This document shows positions 44,631-58,239 of a stretch of DNA of 64,000 nucleotides, piece by piece. Below the pieces are notes generated by a model that saw nothing but the letters and a program-made list of their open reading frames with translations, did no database searches and was not told where the DNA came from. The DNA comes from Polytrichum commune. Its lineage: Eukaryota; Streptophyta; Polytrichopsida; Polytrichales; Polytrichaceae. Positions within the stretch are counted from its first letter, which is position 1; every line of letters starts with the position of its first letter. The translations under genes were made by a program, and so were the position numbers. The DNA lies in the NCBI GenBank assembly GCA_950295325.1, contig OX485806.1, positions 10,230,001 to 10,294,000 of the forward strand, written 5' to 3'.

Positions 44631-45654
44631 CTCTATTGTGGACTTGGATCAGATCAGGCAGTTGTTTCATCATGTATGTGATTGTGAACCTCGCAGATTG
44701 TCACTTCAAGTTTCATAATCTGAGTTGAGATGCAAAGTTTGATAAGAGACTGAATTTAGGATTCTTCTTTCCTCTTCGAGCGATTAGGTACATAGGCTTT
44801 CATGCAACTGGGTTGATTGTTGGAATTGAAATGGCGTCAATGTTTTCAGCACATAATCCAATGTCATCGTAACACGTGTCTTTTTTTATGTCCGTTCTTA
44901 ACTACAAGCCTTGCCATAAACTACTCAAATATGGGTGTCAGATGAAGAAGAGCAACCACATACATTGGTGTGAGCTTCATGGTATCTCCGTGAAGTCATT
45001 CACCATGAAGGTGAAAATGCAAGTGAATTGCTTTGTAACCTTTACGTGTCTACTTTCACATGATTTGACATTAGAGATCCTAAATTGATGCGTCAGGTTC
45101 CAATTGAAATGAATTGGCCCTTGACATGTGGGGACTAGTTTTTTAAGAGCCATGTCACCCACAATGGATGAGTTTAGGTACTCAAAAGCTTTAACCATGC
45201 AATATATGTACAATAATATATCATTCACATTCATTGTGCCAAAGTATATATGTTTGTAGTTCCAGTAGATGTTTTCATATCCAACTTGGTGTCCCCTTTG
45301 AAAACATGCATACATGCATGTAACAAATACACCTCATAGTTGGTTGGCATCATCATTCTCTATGTAGGTGGTGTTAGCCCTCGCCGAGGGGGGGGCGGTG
45401 CATGTGTATATTGGACCCTCTACTAAAATACCCTACATACAAAATTGCAATGACCAAAAAAAGGAATATACACACACTTAAACCTAAATAATAGTGTCAT
45501 TTATGGATACAACGATTTGAACTCCTAGTGTAAATTGGTTCAACTATGTATACATGCTCTATTTCTAAATGACAAGGGGATGATAAGACAATGCAAACAT
45601 GGGGTTATAAGTTATAATCTAATGAAATAAACTTTCTTTGTCGAGAAGCTTTTT

Positions 45655-45856
45655 TGTGGGGGGGGGGGGGGGTTGGGGTACACTTACCTCTCCTTCAAAA
45701 TTCATACTACTTTCTTTATTTTTGCAAAACTAGGCAGAACAATATCCATTTATATGAATGTTTTTGTTAGACAAGGTCTCATTAAATACTCTTTTGTACA
45801 CCCACGTGGTGTTGTACGGGCTATTGAGTCCCCCCCCCCCCCAATTCCCACAGTGT
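45655..45856. mobile_element. G-run-capped element, probable relative of 1442-1689
   Basis: The left end is TGTGGG plus a run of G, and the right end is a run of C plus AATTCCCACA. The right part (tttgtacacccacgtgg) matches the tgcatacacgtgcg block of the 1442 element in reverse. Confidence 0.45.
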
Positions 45857-48800
45857 GAGAGGTGTTAGGAAGTTAGTAGTGTAGCATGTGTCTTACCTCC
45901 ATAACACTTCTTACTTAATACCACTCGCTTTCATATTTGTATTCATTGTGTGCATGTAGGTATTCACTCGCTTCCTCAGTTTGGCATATTAAGTACCGGC
46001 ACACAACACCCGTGCATATGATTTACGGATTGTGCACGTGGTTGTAGTGTGTTTGCAATGTGGCATGTGTCTTACCTCCATAACACTTTTGTAGTGATCA
46101 TTTAGTTTGGCTATGATTCCTTTCCTCCATATTTGGATTCATTGTGTGTCAATATGTATGTAATCCACTCATTTGGCAAGTGTTGTACCAACACATTAAC
46201 GCTTGTGCGTATGAATGACAAGTTATTCATATGGTTTTTGCAAGTTTGTAGTGTGGCCTTTGTCTTACATGTATGACACCTCTTACAACTATTCTAATGT
46301 GGCTCTTGCACCATGGTGGATAAAATGGGCAATGTCGCCAAATATGTAGGTCGGTGGGTGAGTTAGAGAGTCGGTCGCAACATACAGGTTCAAGCAAGCC
46401 TTACTAGGCTCATTAAGAGATAAACTTTAATATTTCCAAGCTTGGGCTTTGTGGGGTAGAGGTGAACACATGCGTCATAGATGAAGGGGTTGTAGTAAAA
46501 ACAAACCCTATGTAGGTTGAGGATTAAGTACTCTCAAATGGACCTCACCTACTTGATTTGGGGTTTTTGATGTCATTGCTTAAGTTAAATTGGACAAAGA
46601 AGGATTTTTTTTTCATGTTATAAATAATATAGCTCAATGTATTTTCACCTCCCCGCTGACTAGGTTTACCTAGACACCACAAAGAGTCTAGCTAATATTA
46701 TTTCTATGCTACGTATAGACATGACATATGGAGTGATGCCAGTCGTGTATTCCAAGTCCTCATATGTGTGTTGTGACTACGTCTCACTACCATGCTTCTT
46801 CCTCCACGCATGCCTAGACTATAAAAGGAAATGAGTGTACCTTGAGAAACGATACATCTTTAAAACATGACTTGCAGCCACTTTTTGACTTCTTAGACAT
46901 TTCAGTGTTAAAAGTTTTGGACCTTCCTAGTACTTCCACTTAGTACGACTTTAGTTTTATTGTCTTGAGATTGAAAGAACAACAATAACCACACTTTCAT
47001 CGATGCAAGAACATGTTGTTCTTTTTCATATGATCTCGTTTTGATCGATATCAACTTTAGTCCTCCTAATCCCAACAAGGAAATTGAAGATGAACATGCA
47101 AAAAGCCATAGGTGGTGTTTAAGGTGGCTTCCATGTGGTATGCAAAGAATATTAAAGAAATACAAGGTTCTAAGCCACCTCAAAGAGATAGATTGACTAC
47201 TCATATCTGTCCCAATTGATATATGTCGTGAAACGGAAGCGGAGTTGTTTTAGCATGTAGTCTTGTTTCCTAACAAATTTCTTCATGCAATTTCTTTGGT
47301 CATGGTTGCAATGTAAAGTAAAGTTAGACAATGCCCAATGCCAAATTGCCATTATTCATGTCAACCCTCGGTAGGCATCATCTTCCCTCTTTAGATTTGC
47401 AATGCAAAGTGCTCATTACTAGTAAATGTAGCTTTCATCACTTATCATCTTCCTAAGGTCAAAGTGCCTATAATGGACACTTTGGGCAATACAATCCCTT
47501 ACCTAACTTGGATAACTTAATCAATATTTTGATTGGACGAGCAATTATTATGCTTTGAGCACAACAACAATGTGATCGCATAAACCATAACATATCAAAT
47601 TTCTATAGAAATATTTACAAAGAAGCAAATCTTATTTTGACCCTTCTTAGTCACATAAGCGCCCCCCCCCCCCCCCTAAGAAAAAGAAAAAAAAGGGATA
47701 ATGTTGATCGTTGACATTTTCACTCTTTCAACAAATGTGATGCATTTTTAGTCCTTAGAATAATGTAATTATTGTTCATGTTGAAATACATAGTTGCCCA
47801 ATTTGGTGACAAAGTAGGTGTCAAAATTGGGAACAATGCTGGAATTGGTCCTTCTACATTACAACCTTTGAAAGTTCATAAATTATTGCCTACCTAAACC
47901 TTCAAAATTATAGGAAAATAACATGCCTCTTATGTTGCCACCATTGTGAATTGTGGTATGGCTTTGGCTTTGAGTTCATCTAATTTTATGTGTTAAACTA
48001 TTGAACAAACATCTTACCACAATTTTAGCCTTAGATGGCTTAAGCTCAAAGTTTCCATGGGATATGGGCTAAGGCCTTGGTTTAAAGCCAACGCTTTTAC
48101 AACCCACTACATCTTCTTCAACCATGAAAACATTTCAATGAATCTTCATGAGCACAAATGAACCCCACATGAAAGCAGTTGATAATAAATAAATTATACT
48201 CAACACTTGTTATATATGGAGTATATATATGATCAACACTTGTGTATAAGAATTAGCTCAAGTTGTAATTTAAATGATTTGACATAAGTGATTAGCTTTT
48301 GGGACTAATTTTTCTGACACATGTCATTATCTCATGGCTGAGACACTATGGATTTCCACGTGAAAACTACATTTTGGCACTCAAGGTGTTGAATCATTTG
48401 TGTACACATTGATATAGAACTCACCACTAACATGTGACAATAGTCCATGAACGAAGAGGCATTTCATTCATGCTTTTCTTCCACATGAAGCTTGGCATTT
48501 ATATATATCGTGGACACATTTTAGACAAACTTATTGCAAGTCATTGGCACATCCAATAGTGGCTTAATTACTCGACTACTTGCATGTGACTTGTGAGGCA
48601 AGGGTTACCACTCTTTAAATTAAGTTAATGTGTGGGCAATAGTCTTGTGAAGTCCAAATTTTAGGGTAATTGAATGATACTAACGGTCGTGATTATCTCG
48701 ATTGTACTACTATATGCATTGATTATTCCAATATTGATTAGGATTTGTAACAAACATATTGATTACTCACATCATTTCCAAATAGTAAGTGATCTCGAGG

Positions 48801-49320
48801 GCAGGGGTGACTAGCTGAAAAGTAGAAACCTCGTGACAACATCTATAGGGTGCTTCTTATTTATTGGCAAGAAAAATTACATAAACTTTGGATCTACCAT
48901 AGCCTACTTAAATTGTGAAACATGATTACATATAATTTAGCATAAGGGGAAAAGCCCCACTTTAGGTTTGTGGTAGAAAGAAATTAGTATAACAAAAAAT
49001 AATAGAGGGAATTTATTTCTAAATAGAATGAGTATATTCACATATAATACATGCAAAATGGATGAAAATTGAACGATTGGGTTATGATGTGTACACTCTT
49101 CTTTCACCAATATATAACAACGTGGATATACACCATGCCATATTGGAGTCCTAAGTTTGCCTTCGTGTAGAACGAGTGAATCAAAAATTTATAAATAATT
49201 TAGCATCATTTGAAATAGTCTAGGTTTTCTTTTATAATTACCTATGAGGTGCTAAATATTTGGTGAAGTTGTTTTTTCTACTTAAAGGGTTCCCTAAAGT
49301 CGAAATGAGGAGATATATAG

Positions 49321-49390
49321 CCCCCATAAAAATACCTTTTGTATACACGTGGTTACATAACACAAGAGGGAGTGAACCCCCCCCCCCCCA
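49321..49390 (-). repeat. G-run-capped element, end fragment
   Basis: gtatacacgtgg, then agagggagtgaac and a run of C, is the reverse complement of the left end of the element at 1442-1689. The other end was not found. Confidence 0.5.
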
Positions 49391-50574
49391 AGTAAGTGAT
49401 ACTTATATCATAAATATATGTGCCGGCAAAACATTCAAGTTGGGGTTCATTTGACAAGATCCGTTCTACACATGTAATTTAGGACTATTATTATACATTT
49501 ACAATCAAGTTGATTTACATAAAATGTGTGTAATTTTTTTGAGTTGTGCAGAATGCATGGAAATTGGGTCATGTTAAACATTTATTTACATCTTTGGTGT
49601 GTTGTATTGATTGTGGTATTTAATGTCAATTACTATTTGGAGACACGTAGGCTATATATTTTTACCCAGAGTTCTATCAAGTAAAGTATGAATTGTCTCC
49701 TTGTCCTTTGTCTATAAAAACTAAAAACGTGTTAAAGTTGCATGACTTTACATAAAGCAAACATGTCTTATTCAAACATCATCCTTGTTCAAACACCTCA
49801 TATGGGTGCAAAAATGTTCATTATTCCTCTTAAAAAAACACTTAAACTAATGTTTGAAGGATTGATACAACGGCTCACTAGTTGGGATAGCCAAAAAGCT
49901 AAATCTCAACACTCCATGAACACTATTCGCTTTAGGCGTACCTACATAGCCACCTAAAAATATTGTATATATTCTCTTTGAAATTTTGTCACAAAGTGAA
50001 GTTGGGTCAACATGATCTCATTTTACAATTCGTACGATATTTCATAATTAAAAATGTGATGATCCTAGTTTTATTGCACATCACAAGAGGACATTTTTTT
50101 TCAAAATAATCATAATAGGCTTGTGCACATTACCATTCCATGGCATCTAAGGTAGCACCGCCCAATTCCATGAGTGAGCCCAATTTCTAACACTTATTTT
50201 TTCCCCAAAGTGGGCAACTACATACTTTAACATGAACACCAATTGTATTTTTTTCCAAGGACTAAAAACACAACTCATTGGTTGAAGGAGATCAAATGTC
50301 AAGGATCAACATTGTCCACTTTGGGGAGGCCTATGGGACTAGTAAAATATCCTTGCCAATTTCAGGAAATGAGTGGTAAGTGCCACTGCACTACCATCAT
50401 GGATAAGTCACTGCCACATTGGCGTCCACGTCATATCTTGGAGGTGGGTGTAAAATCTAGCTAAGTTACACCACTCTACCATCAAGCTACCATTGGTGTA
50501 ACACTAGGTGCAAAAAGTGCTTAAGAAAGATCAAAATGAGGTTTGTGAATTTGCACGTTTATATAAAACTTATA

Positions 50575-50728
50575 GCCCACCCACACTAACTGGTGTTGGT
50601 CACCAATGAACGAATCCTACCAGCAGGGGCCACTTTTAGAGTTGGTTTAGCCAGTGAGAGTCATTGGATGTAACCAGTGTTGGTAGAAACCATTCATTGG
50701 TGTCCTACACCAGTAAGTGTGGGTGGAC
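50575..50728. mobile_element. Stowaway-like MITE (Tc1/mariner type)
   Basis: Inverted ends of about 36 bp start GCCCACCCACACTAACTGGT and GTCCACCCACACTTACTGGT. A TA dinucleotide flanks both sides (50573-50574 and 50729-50730). 154 bp, no ORF. Confidence 0.8.
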
Positions 50729-51229
50729 TATTAGATGTATTATGGGTCATGTGATCTTAATGTTGTTGTGCTCATAACGAAATTACTAATTCATAGACAA
50801 TATTGAAATTTTTTTTGGGTTAGGTAGTAAAGACATGTAGTTCTCAAAGTGTCCATGATAGGCGCTTCTACTCTACAAAGAAAGGAGGGTAGGAAATTGC
50901 TTACTATTTTGGGCACGAGCTTCGGCCTTATGTCCACACTATTTATGGTTGTTTTGAATCCAATAATTTTGCAGGAAGGGTGGGGTTCACCGTCTTGTTG
51001 TTTCGCGAAGGTGCTCATAAAGTTGCTCACAACCCCGTGAGTATTGAGATGCCTTATTATTGACCAATTCCAAGGAAATCATTTCCCTTTAATTGATGGA
51101 TAAGAGCCTCTTCTTTGGTTCAACGGGATCCTTCCAAATGTCTTTCATCCACCAACTCTTCAAAATCATCTACCGGATACGAGGCAGAACTTGTCAAATA
51201 AGAAAGTTGCAAGTATAAATAAAGCAAGG
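50729..51229. other. Short spacer
   Basis: An open stretch at 50849-51040 has no recognisable motif. Nothing else is seen. Confidence 0.4.
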
Positions 51230-51545
51230 TGCACTAAAACATTGTATTTAATGTCACCAATTATGTTTGTCTTGCTCAATACTAAGTTGTAAACCGCTCG
51301 TGTAGTGTGACCGACACTAAACATAACCGTAACATTGTGCTTTTTATTCTTTGTAAACAAACTTGGGCATCCTAGATTTACAATTTTGCAATGATTGTAA
51401 CTTAATCGACATAAGTTACAATCATTGCTAAGTGTTTTCCATCCAAATGTCAATCATTCGTGACAATATTTGTAAATTCATTCATAAGAAGTGTAATTGG
51501 AAAAGTTACCACAATGACATAAAATACCATGTGATCTAGATACAA
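51230..51545 (+). repeat. R3 family MITE, third copy
   Basis: gcactaaaacattgtattta, cttgctcaatactaagttgt and cctagatttacaat match the R3 copies at 30004 and 41861. Confidence 0.6.
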
Positions 51546-51609
51546 TAATAAAAATACTTTGTGATCTAAGTACTTTAAAAATAGTCAATTCGAGCTATAA
51601 AATTGTTTG

Positions 51610-53330
51610 ATACGATGTCACCTTCTCCATGGATGAGTTAACTTAGACACCATGAACCCCTAACCAAATTCTCGTCCTCTAGTAAAATCAAGTCCACCCA
51701 CAAAGTTAAGGGCCGATTTATTTAATATAGTCCAATTGAACTCCACTAGACTAGAGCTTGAGTCAAATCATCCTAAAATTAATCATTGAGGCTATAGTAT
51801 TGCTCACTACATTTTCACCCTCCAAATGGACGAGTTTATGTACACACCACAAATCCATGCCCTGAAGTCGTAGCTCCATCCCTAGGGTTGGGGCTTGTGG
51901 TGTTTGTGTAAACACATCCATTGTAGATGAAGGGGCTCTAGTAAAAACAAGTCCCTTACAAGGTTGAGGGCCAATTCACACCAAATGGAGTCCACTAGCC
52001 TAGTTAATAGTCTCCGATGCCATTCCAAAGTTAATTGATCTAAGAATAGTGGTAATAGGCTATTAAATAGTTTGTTCCATTTCCACCTTGCTAGTAATGG
52101 ATGAGATTATGTAGACACTGCGAATCCCTACCCCAAAGTTGTAGCCTAATCCCTAGGGCTTGGGGTTTGTGGTGTTTGTGTAAACTCATCCATCGTGGAT
52201 GAAGGGGCTCTAGTAATAAAAATAAATAAAAACTCCTACAAGGTTGAGGGTCGATTCACACCAACTGGAACCCACTAGCCTAATTCATGGTCTCTAATGC
52301 TATTCCAAAGTCGAATGATCTCAAAACCTTTGTTTTCATGCTATTAAATAGTTTGTTGCACTTCCACCTTGCGGATGACAAACGAGTTTACGTAGACACC
52401 ACAAATCTCTACCCCGAAGTTGTAGCCCAATCTCTAAGACTCTAAGTTTTGTGGTGTTTGTGTAAACTCATCCATCGTGGGTGAAGGGGCTCTAGTTTAA
52501 AAAAAACAAGTCTCCTACAAGCTTGAGGGCCGATTCATTCCAACTGGAGTCCACTAGCCTAATTTGGGGTCTATGATGCCATTTCCGAAGTCAAATGATC
52601 TAAAACCAAGCATTCCCAGGCTATAAAAACCAGTTCGTTGCATTTCCACCTTGCTAGTAACGGATGAGTTTACATGGACACCACGAATCCCTAGCCAATT
52701 TCCAGTGACGGATACGTGACATCAAACACGCATACAAAACTTTTACATGGGTTAACACACAATGTTGTGTCCTGCCATATAAACTCATACATCGTGGGTG
52801 AAGGGGCTCTAGTAAACCAACAAGTCCCCTACAAGGTTGAGGGCTTATTCATTCCAACTGGAGTCCACTAGCCTAATTTGGGGTCTCTGATGCCATTTCA
52901 GAAGTCAAATGATCTAATAACAATCATTCCCAGGCTACAAAAACCAGTTCGTTGCGTTTCCACCTTGCCAGTAACGGATGTGCTCACATGGACACCACGA
53001 ATCCCTAGCCAACTTCCAATGACACATACGTGACATCAAACACGAGTTCGTAACTTTTACATGGATAAACTCATCCATCATGGGTGGAGGGGCTCTAGTT
53101 TCAAAAAAACAAGTCTCCTACAAGGTTGAGGGCTGATTCATTCCACGTGGAGTCCACTACCCTAATTCGAGGTCTCTGATGCCATTTCCGAAGTCGAATG
53201 ATCTAAAACCAATCATTCCGAGGCTATAAAAACCAGTTCGTTGCATTTCCACGTTGCTAGTAATGGATGCGTTTACGTAGACACCACGAATCCCTAGCCA
53301 ATTCCCGGTGACGGATACGTGACATCAAAT
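51610..53330 (+). repeat. Tandem array of a ~285-bp unit, about six copies
   Basis: Each unit runs through aactcatccatcgtgg, gaaggggctctagt, tacaaggttgaggg, ggagtccactagcctaat, gatgccattt and ttgcatttccacctt. Copies of the first motif are near 51905, 52178, 52463, 52782 and 53067 (spacing 273-319 bp), with a diverged unit in front. Within each unit gatgagtttacgtagacacc is inverted relative to ggtgtttgtgtaaactcatc, so a small palindrome sits at its centre. Single diverged copies occur at 42.4, 45.1 and 46.5 kb. Confidence 0.85.
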
Positions 53331-53500
53331 GAATGAACGTAATACGTATACGTTTACATGGGTTAACACTCACTGCTGTGTCCTGCCATTTCCATTTCCG
53401 TGTCTTGGGCAGGAAGGGAGCCAGCAAGCTCTCAATGTCTCACGTGCATTTCTGTGCCGGTCTCAGGAGCCGGGCATAATTGTCTCGTGCTGTGTTGTTA

Positions 53501-54004
53501 GGGCCACTTCACACACGAGACTGAGAGCCCGTGACCATTACACTTCAAGCACTCTCATTGGTGGAAATGGCGGAGCCGGTCCAAGTTCGCTGCTTCACAC
53601 TACGCTTGGGGGCACCAACGGAGTATGTGAATGCAATGTGGATGTAAAGTCTACATGGATTCCTACGTGGCATCCAATGGATCATGTTTCATGGTCACTT
53701 GGACTATTTTCAAAAACCACCTCTTGAAGGTAGGTCTATCACAAAACCAGGAGACCATGGCACTCCGAACGCTCACAATCATCGATTTATTCTATTTTAT
53801 CATGTGTGAGGACCCGCAAGAATAAAGATTCATTGGAATAGCATTCGGTTGAGGGCTCGGTCACATATGACTTCACACTACACTTGAGGGTCCGTGACCA
53901 CACTACATGATTGTGGAGATGTGTTGGGACGGCCTTTGGACACTTTCTTTTGGGCTCTCACAAGGTCATGGTCACGGCTCTTGGCTCGTGTGTGAAGTGG
54001 GCCC
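53501..54004. mobile_element. 504-bp MITE with Harbinger-like termini
   Basis: Inverted ends GGGCCACTTCACACACGAG and GGGCCCACTTCACACACGAG continue for about 30 bp. The outermost bases match the elements at 15068 and 58243, but the interior differs. Flanks are TTA and TAA. An open stretch at 53329-53727 crosses the left end and is not a gene. Confidence 0.7.
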
Positions 54005-54568
54005 TAAGTTCGTTACATATGTTTATGCTAGGCTGCTTGCTACTATTACTACTACTACCTGACATTCAAGGCTGCCACTTGCTCCCTCTTCATCATCATC
54101 ACCTGACACACAGCCCTTGCAAATTCACTCCCGCATTTGTATGGTCTTCCAAGCACAGTATGAGGGGTAGGTTACATCATAAGCATGTGGTCTTACAATG
54201 GGTTCTCTTTCACAAGACAATAGATGTTAACCCTTACCTTCGCAAGGCTATGAAAGGGTTGTTTTGAGTGCATTTCCACTCAGTTTTGTTTTCAGACTTT
54301 GCATGGGTAATTTTTGAGTTGAAAACATGATATATGTGTAGGGTCTTGAAACATGGGAGATGAACTATTTTTAGGGGAAGTTTTGGCATGATTTACCCTT
54401 TTGATTTTAGTAATATAAAATTTGAAGAAACGGATGCACATGATAATGTCATGTTTTACCCTCCCAAAACATACCTTTGACCAATTGAAGTCATTTGGGA
54501 AATGTGTGAAATGCATGAGCCATCCACTAGATGGGAACAACTCCATAGTCGAGTACCTCCACAGATTC
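54005..54568. other. Short spacer
   Basis: Nothing recognised apart from generic AT-rich sequence. Confidence 0.4.
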
Positions 54569-55404
54569 CACGGGTAGATCACTTAGTGCATTTTAAAAAC
54601 GACGTGCGGCATAATATAGAGAGGATTAAAATCATTTGAAATAAAAATTATAAAGGAATTCCAAATAATGAAGGGGCCATTAAATGTAGACAATCCCATT
54701 ATAAGTAAGGTAGATGGACATAAAATGTGGGCCATTATTTTTTGTAAAATTAATATAGGGGCTGAAGATAAGGATCCTAGAAGGTATGTTTAGTATGGTA
54801 TGTAAATGGGTCAGCATTTTGTAAACCGCATGTTGTGTTTGTGAACACACGGACACTTTTCCTCTGTTTCCACCCTTACCCTATTTGTGGTGTACTTGGG
54901 GTTATTTTGTACGTGCTGTAACATTGTGGACTCCACCCTAAATTGTAAATTCTAAACCCGCTTTACTATTCTATGTGTTTTTGGTCACTTGCATTGCAAT
55001 GACCGCTATGGTATTTGTGTTGACATCTCCTATGTGTTTTCATCATAACAGTGTTTGCAATGGTATTACTTTGCTATGGTCTCCTATGTGTTTTCTTCAT
55101 AACTCTGTTTGCAATGGTATTATTGTTTGCACCCTTCTTTGTTTTCATGCTTTCCCTCAACACTCGTCAATTGCGTTAGGAAGTAGATTAGCTTTTATTA
55201 CTTAAAAGGAATATAGAGTACAAGAAATTGCAGTGACTTGGACAATATAAGTAATGGAAGGGTGCAAACAAATGGGCCATTTTTGAAATTTAAGTAATTA
55301 TAGGGAGGCTTTAATTCAACCCTTGAAGGTAAATAGCCCCAAAACAAAAAAAAACCCCCAGCCGCACGTGGTGCACAAAAATGCCTTGGAGTGATCTACC
55401 CGTG
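54569..55404. mobile_element. hAT-type MITE, copy 2 (836 bp, reverse orientation to copy 1)
   Basis: Ends CACGGGTAGATCACTTAGTG and CACGGGTAGATCACTCCAAG form a terminal inverted repeat. A perfect 8-bp duplication ACAGATTC lies at 54561-54568 and 55405-55412. Both outer parts align with the element at 253-752. The middle, about 54812-55196, has no counterpart there and includes a short duplicated motif (tcctatgtgttttc). No transposase domain is recognisable in the small ORF at 54975-55205. Confidence 0.85.
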
Positions 55405-56797
55405 ACAGATTCTTGGGCCAAACTGTGCATATCACAATGAGCTAGCCACCTTGCAATTAAAGTATGTAAATTATCCCATGTTTTTAACTACATGTATGCA
55501 ACGAATTTCTTCAAAAATCATAAAGTGTCCAAAACTTCTTAAATGTTGATGTGAATGGTTAATGTGAGCATGAAGGCCATATATACGAGAACGTCAAAGA
55601 ACCTTGTTAAAATAAACACCATTGATGTTCATGCAAAGTTTGCATAGAAGTGGCGATCATTGATTGAAGTCAACACCCTCGCATTAGCTCACAACACAAC
55701 AAAAACATGACCACTTCTCATTTTGATATTTCTTTACACAATCTAATTATCTCCAAATTGCACGTGTCAAGTGTCTATGGGTAGAAAATCATGTTGGCTT
55801 GATGTTTAAAGTATTTCCAATTACGGATGAATGAGTTAGGCGGGGTTAATGTAGGGTAGAAATCATTCATCTACCAAAAAGTGGTTGTCTGGGAAGTTAG
55901 GGGTCAAATCAACACTTATAAATATTGCATCCATCTAAAGTATGTGTGCATATTGTAGGCACTTCCTACTCCGCACACATGTATGAATCGTTGGATTAAT
56001 GAGTTGAAGATCTTGTTAAACTAAATTATCAAAGGAGAAGAATGCCAATATGAAATTTGCCCTTGGGAGTTGTATGTTCATGGGAATCTTTAGTGAAAGT
56101 GCAAATTCCATGCCTTGTAAAGTGGTCGTGGACTCATGGTGGGGGGAGGTGAAGTTCATGTGTGCTTAGCATGGCATAGATATGTGCTTCTTCAAGTGTC
56201 ACATGGTGTTATATTTTAATTCCTCTATCATATTCAAACTAACAAGTGTTATCTTTGAAACTTTCATGACGAGGCACTTGATATGACATAACTAGTATTT
56301 AGGGATTTCTGCACATTTGATGAGTTTGGAAATAAGCAAGCAATTTTGGGAAATGTGAAGACTCGTGCTTCAAGTGTTGTTATTTGCACTCGCCATGTGG
56401 CTAAGGTTATCTAGGTGAATGTATATTAAAAGAACGTGAACATGATGTGCGGAGATATTTGGCACCATAGTGGTTGAGATATTGAAGCGGGCATGCGGAG
56501 GCAATTTAGTCCGGGATTGGTCAAAGAGTCCAAAATTGTTTAAATGCTAGTTACACGCATGGAAGTGGTCTTGACCTGAATACAATATAGGAGCAATCCA
56601 ATGTATCTCGTGACCTTTTACAAATGAGAGCCTATATTTCTTCAACTGCATATTCAAGCATTATGAATGACAATGATTGTTTGTGCAGGAGCTCCGCATG
56701 TGTGCCTAGAATGACATGTTCACAAGTCATACGCACAAAATTAGATTATGGTCAATTCGATTGTGGTTAAAGTCCAAATAACACCTCGAATTTACTA
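55405..56797. other. AT-rich spacer
   Basis: No gene, RNA or repeat I can name. Confidence 0.4.
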
Positions 56798-57216
56798 GCT
56801 ACACTAATTATCCCAATTAGTTAGGGTGAGGGTGCTACTAATTCCCAAAACACACACTATTTAGCCAAATCTCAAAGTTCGCGAGGGTTAGACTTTTTAC
56901 TGAGTGACACTAATTTCACGAACACGTGCTCATTTACCATTTCAAGAAGATTAGTGCGCCTTTAAGGTGTTTGTAGACTGATAAAAATAATCATAGGAAA
57001 ACACATGCTTGTCAATGAATAACGCCAATGCCAATACTATCAATGAATAGTATTGTAATGAATAATATTTTCAATGAATAGTGCTAGAATGAACAATGCT
57101 CCATAAAAAAATTGGGTGGCACTAATATTATAGCATAAAGAAATCTAGTATAACCTTCACTAATTTCCCACGCTCACTATTAGCCCTCCCTCGCTAATTG
57201 GGATAATAAGTGTAGC
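56798..57216. mobile_element. 419-bp MITE with ~45-bp imperfect inverted ends
   Basis: Ends GCTACACTAATTATCCCAAT and GCTACACTTATTATCCCAAT continue into GGGTGAGGG / GCGAGGGAGGG. The interior holds a short repeat of caatgaatagt-like units. Target duplication and superfamily are unclear. Confidence 0.7.
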
Positions 57217-58239
57217 CACACAAGACAAGTCACCACACAAAGCTACATTACGTGCATGTTAGTCATGTACATTATTTGTTTCTTGTACAAATGTCCTTGT
57301 GCCACTTGGCATGTTGTAATTGGCTAAGAATACAATTACATCCTATGTGGTACTTGAAAAAAATTGTTGCATGGGTTTAAGAAACTCGAACCGCAATACA
57401 ACGCAGTATTTACTCGGAGTTGTTGTCTTTTCATCAAAAGTTATCAGTTTCATAGTCTCTGAAAGTCAATGCCAAGTGGCACATCAGAGATGACTCCAAA
57501 TTCATAGACAAAAGTATATAATCTATAGACATAAAAAGAAAATTGACATGGTGACTAGGTCATATCGAGGGTTCAATATGAAGTTCCTTTGCATTCTCCA
57601 ATCATAAATGACTTACACATTCTCCAATACATTCCGTAATAGGTAAAGGTAGTTGGGTCTTAAATGGACTTTCCACTTTACACCCACTTCTTGTAGGATG
57701 TGAAAGCACACAATTAGAGAAAGATGGTTAGCAAATCCAAATCGGGCATGTAGCCGTTTCCCTTGTGATTTTTGGACCTTGTGTGGAAAAAAATAAAAAT
57801 GAATATCATATCGTTCTCTTTACATGATCATATAGGTCTTCCCAATTATGTTGAGTATTGAATCCAAATTCTCATATAGTGCAACCTTTTTTTTTTAAAC
57901 ACATGTCTTTTTTGTCATGTCCGTTCTTAGATATCCACCTAATCACATATCATTCAAACATAGGTGTCCACTGAAGATGACATTTCGAATTAGGTCCGTT
58001 TACCTTCTAGAAGGTTTGACCTCCTTTGATGTGCAATAACTGAACAAGTAGAAGTTTGGCCTATGTTGATGTGCAAATACTAGGTGGTTGAATAAACATC
58101 ATGTTTGAACAAGACATGTCTATCTTAGTATCGACCATATCCGTTTGACCATGTTGGACACAAAAATGAGGCCAGAGGTCCGTGGTATCTTAATAAGTTC
58201 ATCGATTTAGAAGGTGACAATGGAACGGGTTACTACATC
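57217..58239. other. Spacer with an R1 copy
   Basis: About 57700-57985 matches family R1 (aatccaaatcgggcatgta, acacatgtcttttttgtcat, aaacataggtgtcc). A short inverted pair gtgccacttggcat / atgccaagtggcac lies at about 57311 and 57470. Confidence 0.5.

Larger units (their letters stand above)
44760..50572. other. Long gene-poor AT-rich spacer
   Basis: It holds an R1 fragment (about 44865-44945), pieces of the 51.6-kb repeat unit (about 45100-45180 and 46450-46680), homopolymer G/C runs at 45393, 45656, 45829, 47662 and 49377, and many short AT-rich tracts. None of the open stretches (for example 46908-47204 and 50243-50464) shows a known motif. Confidence 0.4.

Noticed and set aside
53329-53727. 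132-codon open stretch
   Set aside because: It crosses the end of the MITE at 53501 and the tail of the 285-bp array; no protein motif.
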